Positions 27,901 through 35,878 of a stretch of 64,000 nucleotides of DNA are shown here, piece after piece. Origin of the DNA: an uncultured Bacteroidia bacterium (lineage in GTDB: Bacteria; Bacteroidota; Bacteroidia; Bacteroidales; UBA932); contig CACXPG010000004.1 of assembly GCA_902769525.1 (NCBI GenBank), positions 147,866 through 211,865 of the forward strand, given 5' to 3'. A program made the translations under genes and the position numbers. Under the pieces are notes generated by a model. It was not told the origin of the DNA, ran no database searches, and was given only the letters and a program-made list of their open reading frames with translations. Every line of letters starts with the position of its first letter. Positions within the stretch are counted from its first letter, which is position 1.

Positions 27901-28788
27901 AAGAAGCAGCCTCTGGAGTTCAAGTTCCCGAAGGGATTTGGCGGAAAAGCCCCTGCAGCCATAACTGAAGCCGAAAGGAAGAAGGCTCCTGTAGCCGCAA
28001 TCATCCGCGAAAAAGGCAGCAACGGAGACCGCGAGATGGCCTGGTGCCTGTATATGGCGGGATTCAGGGTTAAGGATGTCCACATGACAGACCTTACCAG
28101 CGGAAGGGAAAACCTCAAAGACGTGCAAATGATTGTCTTTGTGGGCGGATTCTCCAACGCAGACACCCTGGGCAGCGCCAAGGGATGGGCCGGCGCCTTC
28201 CTTTATAACGAGAAGGCCAACAAGGCTCTCAACGACTTCTACGCCAGGAAAGACACCCTCTCTCTCGGCATCTGCAACGGCTGCCAGCTGATGGCGGAAC
28301 TGGGGCTCATCACTCCTGAAAAGAGAGAAAAATCGCCGAAACTTCTCCACAATATCTCCCACAAGTTCGAGAGCGGATTCGTGGGCGTGGAGGTTCCAAA
28401 GAGCAGTTCAATCCTGCTCAAGGGCCTGCAGGGAAGCCGCCTGGGCATCTGGGTGGCTCACGGAGAAGGAAGGTTCGGCTTCCCTGAGGGCAACCTGAAG
28501 GCAAACGGCAAGATCACTTCGGACGGCAAGACTCCGGATATGGAGGTTGCCCTGCGCTACTGCTACGAGGACTATCCGGCAAATCCTAACGGCTCACCGT
28601 TCCGCATTGCGGGAGTCTGCTCCCCGGACGGAAGGCACCTGGCTATGATGCCGCATCCTGAAAGAGGCTTAAGACCTTGGAACTGGGCTTATTACCCTAC
28701 CGCCCGCAGAGACCGTGACACTGTAACCCCGTGGATTGAGATGTTCACCGCAGGAGTCAAATGGTGCCAGGAAAACAAACTGAAATAA
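24988..28788 (+). CDS. purL: Phosphoribosylformylglycinamidine synthase, single-chain form
   Basis: 1266 residues, the long fused form that joins PurS-, PurL- and PurQ-like parts. The linker region has [13 protein letters not shown], the ATP-binding AIRS-like core has [26 protein letters not shown] and SVHDHGAGG, and the C-terminal class I glutaminase has the nucleophile Cys1096 in LGICNGCQ. It converts FGAR to FGAM with ATP and glutamine. Single gene with a hairpin upstream; the PhoH gene follows after 58 bp. Confidence 0.96.
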   Translation: [1266 protein letters not shown]

Positions 28789-28846
28789 CTGCGGAACGGT
28801 AATTGAAGCAAACTTAATCGCTGAAAATAAAGCAAAATCATATAAT

Positions 28847-30355
28847 ATGAAAGAGACAAAGACGGACAGGAGAAAAACAGCTCCTAAAAGTTCAAGAACA
28901 AAGACCAAGAAACTAGCCAGCCTGGAACAGGTGATTAAGGTCAAGACTCGTAAACCTAAGATCTTTGTACTGGATACCAATGTACTGCTACACGACTGGA
29001 GATGCATCTTCAAGTTCCAGGAGAACGATCTGGTTATCCCACTGGCAGTTATCGAGGAACTGGACAAGTTCAAGAAAGGAGACGGAACCATCAACTACAA
29101 CGCCCGCGAGTTTGTCCGCAAGGCAGACGAGATTTCCGAACTCAGGCTCTACGATCCTGAGAAAGGCTATCCGCTGGGAGTGGGACTGGGCACAATCAAG
29201 GTGTCTTTGAACCGTCCATTCCCGCCTGATCTTGCAGACTGTTTCACCAACGACGTGCCAGACCACAGGATACTGGCAACCGCAATCTGGTACAAGAACC
29301 AGTATCCGGACCGCACGGTCTGCCTGGTCACCAAGGACGTGAACCTCAGGCTAAAGGCCAAGGCTCTTGGAATGTTCACCCAGGACTACCTTAACGACCA
29401 CATCAAGGAAGAGAAGTTTACCCAGGACTATGACCGCGTAATCCAGCTGGCAAACGTTTCCCAGAAAGCCATCAACACCCTGATGGACGGCCTCGGAGTA
29501 GACTACAAAGATTTGAAGATAAAGTCAAAGCCGGCTTTCAACCAGCTCTATAGAATACCGACCAAGCACACCGATGTAGATACCAACGAGGGAGAGGACG
29601 AATATCTCAAGATGGGATGGGACGACCGCGACCCTATCCGTGACAACATCATCCTGGCCCGCTTTGACGCCCGCACAGGCAAGGTCATCAGGGTACTCCC
29701 TCAGACCCAGTACGGAGTATCGCCGAGAAACGAGGAGCAGGTGTTCGCTATGGATGCCGTGATGAACAAAGAGGTTGAGCTTGTGTCTCTTACCGGAACG
29801 GCCGGCACCGGAAAGACTCTGATTGCAGTGGCCGGAGCCCTGGCCCAGGCAGACCAGTACGAGCAGATTCTGGTGGCAAGGCCTGTCATTACCCTCCAGA
29901 ACGAGGAGATGGGTTTCCTTCCTGGAGACGTGCAGGAGAAACTCGCGCCGTTCATGCAGCCTCTGTATGACAACATCGCCGTCATCAAGAAGAACTTCGG
30001 CCCTTCCGCCAAGGAGAACATCAAGATCGAGGAGATGCTCAGGACCAAGAAACTGGAAATAGCCCCTCTCGCATATATCAGGGGCAGGAGCCTCCAGAAG
30101 ACCTATTTCATCATCGATGAGGCACAGAACCTCACCCCTCACGAAGTGAAGACCATCATCACCCGTGCCGGAGAAGGCACCAAGATAGTCTTCACGGGTG
30201 ACGTGCAGCAGATCGACCAGCCTTACCTTGACAAGTATTCCAACGGCCTTACCCACATCAGCGACAAGCTCTATGGAGAAAAGCTCTTCCAGCACGTCAA
30301 CCTGATCATGGGAGAAAGAAGCCGCCTGAGCGAACTTGCCGGCAAGAAACTGTAA
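28847..30355 (+). CDS. PIN-PhoH fusion (PhoH2-type RNA helicase/nuclease)
   Basis: 502 residues. After a basic N-terminus comes a PIN nuclease domain (about 38-190; IFVLDTNVLLHD, VIEELDKFK, VTKDVNLRLKA), then the PhoH ATPase with Walker A GTAGTGKT (near 315-322), LVARPVI and Walker B FIIDEAQNLTPHE. PhoH2 proteins unwind and cut RNA. Nearest context is purL, 58 bp upstream, and a membrane protein 26 bp downstream; no functional link is clear. Confidence 0.88.
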   Translation: MKETKTDRRKTAPKSSRTKTKKLASLEQVIKVKTRKPKIFVLDTNVLLHDWRCIFKFQENDLVIPLAVIEELDKFKKGDGTINYNAREFVRKADEISELRLYDPEKGYPLGVGLGTIKVSLNRPFPPDLADCFTNDVPDHRILATAIWYKNQYPDRTVCLVTKDVNLRLKAKALGMFTQDYLNDHIKEEKFTQDYDRVIQLANVSQKAINTLMDGLGVDYKDLKIKSKPAFNQLYRIPTKHTDVDTNEGEDEYLKMGWDDRDPIRDNIILARFDARTGKVIRVLPQTQYGVSPRNEEQVFAMDAVMNKEVELVSLTGTAGTGKTLIAVAGALAQADQYEQILVARPVITLQNEEMGFLPGDVQEKLAPFMQPLYDNIAVIKKNFGPSAKENIKIEEMLRTKKLEIAPLAYIRGRSLQKTYFIIDEAQNLTPHEVKTIITRAGEGTKIVFTGDVQQIDQPYLDKYSNGLTHISDKLYGEKLFQHVNLIMGERSRLSELAGKKL

Positions 30356-30381
30356 CGCAACAACCATAATACCAGCAGAAC

Positions 30382-32118
30382 ATGGACGAGCAAACTGTAA
30401 CCGCAATTAAGAAGGAAGGCTTTTTCAAACGCCTATGGAAAGGATTCTCAAGCAGCTTCAAAAGGTTTCCGGTTGAAGCCTTGATTTGCCTGACCTATTT
30501 CGTTTTTTATGCCTTCGTTGACCCCAGAAACAACTTTTTAGATGCCCTCGAGGCGAACCCGAACGACTCTGCTATTCATTTGCCAATTCTCTTTTTCCCT
30601 GTTCTGCTAGTGTCTTTCTGCATTCACAGATTTGCCCTCAAATCATCCAGGAACAAGACCATCTGGTATGAACTGTATGTTGCCAGCTACCTGCTTGTCT
30701 GGGCAACCTTGCTTATCCCCCGCAATATAATCACGCACAGCTGGGGCCTGCCCGCTACTTGGATTTATGTCTGCTTTGTAATTGCTTTTGTCTTTCTTTT
30801 TGCCGGCGACAGAATTATGGACAACAAGCCGTTCGCCGTATATACTTCCAACACTGCCGTCAAGTTTGTTTTTACCTACATTATCGGCTATCTGGTGTTG
30901 GGTATGCTGGAGCTGATCATAGTATCTCTGGATCTTCTGCTTCTCAAGTCTAACAGCAGCCGTCTTTATTTAATCCCGATGCATCTCGTCACATATATCG
31001 TGATACCGATGATGTGCCTTAATTTCTTTTCGGAACAAGACAGCGACCTGAAACTCAAGAGATTTGTGAACACTTGCGTAAACTATATCTTTACCCCTGC
31101 CCTTATAGTCTACGCCATAATACTGTATATATACATATTCAAGATTCTGATCAACTGGGAGCTTCCGCAAGGCGGCGTGGCATATATGGTAGGCACTTTC
31201 TGCACGCTTGCCCTGTTGTGCATGCTTGTCAGGCCCGCCCTGGAAAAGAAGACTTTCAACTGGTTTTACAGATTCTTTCCGGCAATAGCCATTCCTCCAA
31301 TCATACTTCTATGGATTGGAATAACAAGAAGACTGTCTGAATACGGAGTTACCACAGTCAGGGCTTATCTTGTCATCTTCGCCATACTCCTCACCGTTTT
31401 CATCGCGATGACAGCCTTCAGAAAAACCCGCAAAGCCCAGTGGATGGTAATTATGCTGGGTGTGGTATTGGCTGTTTTCACTTTCATCCCGGGCATCACG
31501 GCCAAGGACTTCGGCCTGAGAAGCCAGATGTCAAGGCTTAACAGCCTTCTGCCAGATGTTCTGACAGACGGACAATTCCCGTCCCACTTCAACTACTCCT
31601 CTCTCAGCAAAAACAAAGAGCTGGCAAAGAAATACCTCTCAGCCAAAGGAGCTTACGATTTCCTGAAGTCTGAAATGAATGAAACCGATTTCAAAAACAA
31701 ATACGGCTATTTAGGAGCGTTTGACTTGGACACCTGGAAAATAGAATCTGAATATGACGAGGATGCGCTTTCCGATTCCATAAAAAAAGCCAAGAAAAAG
31801 ACTTACCGCTTCCACAACGACCAGGAATTGAATCTTAGCGAATACAGCACTTACATTCCGAATACGGATTACGATCTTGACTGTCAAGAGGACATCATAG
31901 CCATTGTCAAAGGAAAAGACACCATTCTCAAATGCAATGTCAGAGAAAAATGGGAATCAATAGATACCGTTGCTGCCTTATCTCCTAGCGCTGTGCGATT
32001 TATGACAACTTACAGCAATGACACCTATCTGGGACGATTTGATGAGCTGACTATTGATTCTGCCCGTGTCAACGGCTACAGGGGTGACTTCTTGCTGTTC
32101 AAAAAGACAGGCAAGTAA
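30382..32118 (+). CDS. Polytopic membrane protein (DUF4153-like)
   Basis: 578 residues. About ten to twelve hydrophobic helices in the first 380 residues, then a hydrophilic, probably extracytoplasmic domain of about 200 residues (SRLNSLLPDVLTDGQFPSHFNYSSLS and onward). Similar proteins in Bacteroidota are labelled DUF4153; their role is unknown. It may be co-transcribed with phoH. Its transcript is probably ended by a hairpin inside vapC at 32169-32203. Confidence 0.7.
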   Translation: MDEQTVTAIKKEGFFKRLWKGFSSSFKRFPVEALICLTYFVFYAFVDPRNNFLDALEANPNDSAIHLPILFFPVLLVSFCIHRFALKSSRNKTIWYELYVASYLLVWATLLIPRNIITHSWGLPATWIYVCFVIAFVFLFAGDRIMDNKPFAVYTSNTAVKFVFTYIIGYLVLGMLELIIVSLDLLLLKSNSSRLYLIPMHLVTYIVIPMMCLNFFSEQDSDLKLKRFVNTCVNYIFTPALIVYAIILYIYIFKILINWELPQGGVAYMVGTFCTLALLCMLVRPALEKKTFNWFYRFFPAIAIPPIILLWIGITRRLSEYGVTTVRAYLVIFAILLTVFIAMTAFRKTRKAQWMVIMLGVVLAVFTFIPGITAKDFGLRSQMSRLNSLLPDVLTDGQFPSHFNYSSLSKNKELAKKYLSAKGAYDFLKSEMNETDFKNKYGYLGAFDLDTWKIESEYDEDALSDSIKKAKKKTYRFHNDQELNLSEYSTYIPNTDYDLDCQEDIIAIVKGKDTILKCNVREKWESIDTVAALSPSAVRFMTTYSNDTYLGRFDELTIDSARVNGYRGDFLLFKKTGK

Positions 32119-32152
32119 CCCGCATTTAAACTATAAGTCTTTCTTTACACGT

Positions 32153-32569
32153 TTATCTCCAGCTGCATACATCTAGGCCTTCAATCCGGCCTAGATGTTT
32201 TGTATTGCCCGTAACCGCCACAAGATTGTTGACTTTTGCAGTGCAGCCTATAAGAAGATCGTTATCCTCAATAGCGATTCCCAGTTTCTTCAGTCTAATC
32301 TTTTGCCTTGCGGCCTCTTCATAGGCATCTGAACTGCTGAGTACCGTAATCTTTGTCTTGAGCAAGTTAACTACCGCATAGTTTGCTGCCGGTGCTCTGC
32401 TCGCCTCGGCCCCGCAATAGAGTTCATACAAAGTAATGTCTGCGATAGCGCACATAGCCATCGTGACTTCCCTCATTTTCTTGGCAACTACAGATGAAGA
32501 TGACCTTAAAAGGTCTATAACCATATCGGTATCAAGAAGATACTTGGCTACCACTCTCTTATCTTCCAT
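32153..32569 (-). CDS. PIN-domain toxin (VapC-like)
   Basis: 138 residues. PIN fold with acidic residues LLDTDMVIDLL (Asp13, Asp15), Glu49 in TLYELYCG, and EDNDLLIG (Asp102, Asp104), ending with TGNTKHLGRIEGL. VapC toxins cleave tRNA or rRNA. The start overlaps the 3' end of the antitoxin gene by 22 bp, the usual translational coupling. The last codons contain a perfect 11-bp inverted repeat that acts as a terminator sequence for the opposite strand. Confidence 0.88.
   Translation of the reverse strand: MEDKRVVAKYLLDTDMVIDLLRSSSSVVAKKMREVTMAMCAIADITLYELYCGAEASRAPAANYAVVNLLKTKITVLSSSDAYEEAARQKIRLKKLGIAIEDNDLLIGCTAKVNNLVAVTGNTKHLGRIEGLDVCSWR
32169..32203 (+). terminator. Terminator for the DUF4153-like gene, embedded in vapC
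   Basis: ACATCTAGGCC at 32169-32179 and GGCCTAGATGT at 32188-32198 form a perfect 11-bp stem with an eight-base loop, followed by TTTGT. It lies within the C-terminal codons of the convergent toxin gene. Confidence 0.75.
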
Positions 32570-32847
32570 GGCTTTCTTCCCTCTCTGATCCTCTTCATAA
32601 TCTCTTCAGTGGACCCTTCGTCCACCCATTTCCCGGCAACAGCCGCCAGAAACTCCTCTGTTTCTCTTCTTCTCTCTTCCATCTCTTGTGGTGTTAAAAT
32701 GTCCTTTGTCGCCTCAGCGAGCACATTGCTAACATACTCGTTGACACTAACTCCTTCTTGTTTTGCTGCTTCCTTTACTCGTTCAAGCAATTGCGGCTCA
32801 AACCTGAAAGCAGTCTGGATCTTCGGGCTTTTTTCGGCTGCCATCAT
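32548..32847 (-). CDS. Ribbon-helix-helix antitoxin of the VapC pair
   Basis: 99 residues. The N-terminal QTAFRFEPQLLERVKEAAKQEGVSVNEYVSNVL is a ribbon-helix-helix DNA-binding region (strand about 11-16). The C-terminal half is charged and would wrap the toxin (EEMKR-like, REGRKPWKIREW). It should bind the promoter, where two exact TGTTATACA copies lie (32864, 32887). A second Met at position 2 is an alternative start. Confidence 0.85.
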   Translation of the reverse strand: MMAAEKSPKIQTAFRFEPQLLERVKEAAKQEGVSVNEYVSNVLAEATKDILTPQEMEERRRETEEFLAAVAGKWVDEGSTEEIMKRIREGRKPWKIREW

Positions 32848-32863
32848 AATTCAAACACATAAC

Positions 32864-32895
32864 TGTTATACATTATGCACCACTTATGTTATACA
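32864..32895. promoter_or_regulatory. Direct repeats, probable antitoxin operator
   Basis: TGTTATACA at 32864-32872 and again at 32887-32895, 23 bp start to start, about two helical turns, directly upstream of the toxin-antitoxin operon. Confidence 0.55.
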
Positions 32896-32976
32896 CATTC
32901 CGCATAATTTGTTACAAATCTATGAAAACATTCCCAGACTACAAAACAAATCACAAAGATTTAAATGAAGGAAACC

Positions 32977-33014
32977 CCAAAAAGAAAGCGGCCCGGAGTT
33001 TTCCAGGCCGCTTC
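32977..33014 (-). terminator. Terminator of ppdK
   Basis: On the minus strand AAGCGGCC/GGCCGCTT stem with a 12-base loop, followed by TCTTTTTGG. Confidence 0.8.
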
Positions 33015-33057
33015 TGGTCTAATCGCTGAGCTAAATGCTCAGGCAGTTGCGTGTCTG

Positions 33058-35775
33058 CTACTTGTAGCTCTTGATGGCTGCCTGGGCAGCTGCAAGGCGG
33101 GCGATAGGAACGCGGAACGGTGAGCAAGACACGTAGTTCATGCCGAACTTGTGGAAGAGTTCAACAGAAGCAGGGTCTCCACCGTGCTCTCCGCAGACGC
33201 CGCACTTCAGGTCAGGGTTGGTTGTCCTTCCCTTCTGAACGCCCATCTCAACCAGCTTGCCTACAGAATGAGGGTCGATAGACTGGAATGGGTCGGCAGC
33301 GATGATCTTCTTGTTGATGTAGTCCTGCATGAATGCTCCGACGTCGTCTCTTGAGAAGCCGAAGGTCATCTGAGTCAGGTCGTTGGTACCGAATGAGAAG
33401 AACTGTGCGGTTCTGGCCATACGGTCTGCCATGATGGCTGCCCTAGGGATCTCGATCATTGTTCCGAAGGTGTACTTGATCTCGATGCCGTACTTCTGGA
33501 ATACCTGGTCATAAGCGGCCTCGCAGATAGCCTTCTGGTCGTTGAGCTCCTTGTAAGAGATAGTTACAGGAATCATGATCTCAGGCTGTGGATGATAGCC
33601 TTCCTTGATCAACTGTGCAGTTGCAGTGAAGATAGCCCTGAACTGAGTCTCGCTGATTTCAGGATAAGAGATACCAAGTCTTACTCCACGATGACCCATC
33701 ATAGGGTTAACCTCGTGCAGAGCCTCGCCTCTTCTCTCAACATCCTTGAGGGTGATGTTCAGATCCTTGGCAAGTTCCTGACGCTTCTCGGCAGACTGAG
33801 GAACGAACTCGTGAAGTGGCGGGTCGAGCAGACGGAAGGTAACAGGCTTGCCGTCCATAACTTTCATAGTCTCCCTTACGGAAGCGGTAATGAATGGCTC
33901 GAGCTCTGCCAGAGCAAGCTTTCTCTCGGCTGGAGTGTTGGAAAGGATCATCTTGCGGAGTTTAGCAAGAGGTTCCTCGGAGTTCTTTCCATAGAACATG
34001 TGCTCGATACGGAACAGACCGATTCCCTCAGCTCCAAAGTTAAGAGCCATCTGGGCGTCGTCCGGGTTGTCAGCATTGGTTCTTACGCCAAGCACTCTGT
34101 ACTTGTCAACGATCTTCATGTAATCGATAAAGCTCTTGTTCTCAGAAGCATTAACGGTTGGAACAGGAACATCGTAAACCAGTCCGCGGCTTCCGTTCAG
34201 GGAGAAGATATCTCCTTCCTGGTAAGCCTTGTCACCGATGGTCATGGTCTTGGTGAGCATGTTGATGTGAACAGCGTCGCAACCTACGATGCAGCACTTG
34301 CCCCATCCTCTTGCAACCAAAGCCGCGTGGGAAGTCATACCTCCTCTTGCGGTCAGAAGGCCGTCTGCAGCCCTCATACCCTCAACGTCCTCTGGGTTGG
34401 TCTCCTCGCGGACGAGAATAACCTTCTCCTTTCTCTTGGCGGCCTCAACGGCAGCTTCGGGAGTGAAGACGATCTTACCTACAGATCCGCCAGGACCTGC
34501 CGGAAGTCCCTGAGCGATTGGCTTGAACTTCTTTTCTGCAGTAGAGTCCAGAATTGGGTGGAGAATCTCGTCAAGCTGCTTAGGAGCCACTCTCATGACA
34601 GCGGTCTTCTCGTCGATCAGGCCCTCGGCCAACATATCCATAGCCATATTAAGAGCGGCCAGACCGGTCCTCTTTCCTACACGGCACTGGAGCATCCAGA
34701 GCTTGCCGTCCTGGATGGTGAACTCCAGGTCCTGCATATCGTGGAAGTGATGTTCCAGATTCTGCTGGATAGTGTTCAGCTGCTGATATACGTCAGGCAT
34801 AGCCTTCTCGAGTGAAAGCAGATGCTGGTTGTGCTCATTCTTGGTGGCGTCGTTCAAAGGGTTAGGAGTGCGGATACCTGCCACAACGTCCTCGCCCTGA
34901 GCGTTAATCAGCCACTCGCCGTAGAACTTGTTCTCTCCGGTTGCAGGGTTACGTGAGAATGCGACACCGGTTGCAGAGTTCTCGCCCATGTTACCGAATA
35001 CCATACTCTGTACGGAAACTGCGGTTCCCCAAGTGTCTGGAATGCCCTCGATCTTTCTGTAGGCAACTGCCCTCTTTCCGTTCCAGGACTTGAACACTGC
35101 TGCTATACCGCCCCAGAGCTGATCCATAGCGTTGTCTGGGAATGGCTTGCCAAGTTCCTGCTTAACTCTGATCTTGAAATCTTCGCAGAGAGACTTCAGG
35201 TCTTCCTCGGTAAGGTCAGTGTCAGAAGCATAGCCCTTCTCAGCCTTTACCTTTGCAAGCATACGGTCCAGCTGCTGGCGGATTCCGTTTCCGTCCTCAG
35301 GCTCGATGCCCTCGGCCTTCTCCATCACAACGTCTGAATACATCATGATCAGACGCCTGTATGCGTCATATACGAAACGAGGGTTCTTGGTAGCCTCAAT
35401 AAGGCCAGGAATTGTCTCTGAGCAAAGACCGATGTTCAGAACGGTCTCCATCATACCAGGCATTGAACTTCTGGCGCCGCTACGGCAGGAAACCAGGAGA
35501 GGATTCTTCGGGTCACCGAACTTGCGGCCCATAATCTCCTCAGTTGCCTTCAGAGCTGCATTAACCTCAGCCTCAAGTCCTTCAGGGAATTTGCATCCAA
35601 GATCGTAATATTCGTTGCAAGTGTCTGTGGTGATAGTGAAACCAGCCGGTACAGGAATTCCAAGCTTGCACATTTCTGCAAGGTTAGCACCCTTTCCGCC
35701 GAGAAGGTTACGCATTGAGCCGTCACCATCGGCATTTACACCGCCAAAGCGGTAAACTCTTTTAACGTCTGCCAT
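33058..35775 (-). CDS. ppdK: Pyruvate, phosphate dikinase
   Basis: 905 residues from the ATG at 35775 (MADVKRVYRFGG); the frame extends to 35814. ATP-grasp domain with LLGGKGANLAEM and SGARSSMPGMMETVLN, the phosphohistidine domain with GGMTSHAALVARGWGKCC (His near residue 480), and the PEP/pyruvate TIM-barrel with GIGLFRIEHMF and CGEHGGDP. It interconverts pyruvate, ATP and Pi with PEP, AMP and PPi, and anaerobes often run it in the glycolytic direction. Sequence is very even in codon use, as in a highly expressed gene. Transcribed alone: promoter at 35849, terminator at 32977. Confidence 0.96.
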   Translation of the reverse strand: MADVKRVYRFGGVNADGDGSMRNLLGGKGANLAEMCKLGIPVPAGFTITTDTCNEYYDLGCKFPEGLEAEVNAALKATEEIMGRKFGDPKNPLLVSCRSGARSSMPGMMETVLNIGLCSETIPGLIEATKNPRFVYDAYRRLIMMYSDVVMEKAEGIEPEDGNGIRQQLDRMLAKVKAEKGYASDTDLTEEDLKSLCEDFKIRVKQELGKPFPDNAMDQLWGGIAAVFKSWNGKRAVAYRKIEGIPDTWGTAVSVQSMVFGNMGENSATGVAFSRNPATGENKFYGEWLINAQGEDVVAGIRTPNPLNDATKNEHNQHLLSLEKAMPDVYQQLNTIQQNLEHHFHDMQDLEFTIQDGKLWMLQCRVGKRTGLAALNMAMDMLAEGLIDEKTAVMRVAPKQLDEILHPILDSTAEKKFKPIAQGLPAGPGGSVGKIVFTPEAAVEAAKRKEKVILVREETNPEDVEGMRAADGLLTARGGMTSHAALVARGWGKCCIVGCDAVHINMLTKTMTIGDKAYQEGDIFSLNGSRGLVYDVPVPTVNASENKSFIDYMKIVDKYRVLGVRTNADNPDDAQMALNFGAEGIGLFRIEHMFYGKNSEEPLAKLRKMILSNTPAERKLALAELEPFITASVRETMKVMDGKPVTFRLLDPPLHEFVPQSAEKRQELAKDLNITLKDVERRGEALHEVNPMMGHRGVRLGISYPEISETQFRAIFTATAQLIKEGYHPQPEIMIPVTISYKELNDQKAICEAAYDQVFQKYGIEIKYTFGTMIEIPRAAIMADRMARTAQFFSFGTNDLTQMTFGFSRDDVGAFMQDYINKKIIAADPFQSIDPHSVGKLVEMGVQKGRTTNPDLKCGVCGEHGGDPASVELFHKFGMNYVSCSPFRVPIARLAAAQAAIKSYK

Positions 35776-35824
35776 CGTTTTGTATTTTAATTGATAATAA
35801 TTTGAATTCAGCAATAACCAATTC

Positions 35825-35856
35825 GCCCCTATTTTCTAGGGGCAATCACAAAAATA
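35825..35856 (-). promoter_or_regulatory. Promoter and 5' hairpin of ppdK
   Basis: TATTTTTG (35856-35849, minus) fits the -7 consensus. Immediately downstream, GCCCCTA/TAGGGGC (35843-35825) forms a stem that would sit at or within a few bases of the transcript's 5' end. No T-run follows. Confidence 0.45.
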
Positions 35857-35878
35857 TAGAAAATTTCCCGAATTTCCG

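Noticed and set aside
33592..34815. 407-codon open frame on the plus strand opposite ppdK
   Set aside because: No recognisable protein; it mirrors ppdK codon bias.
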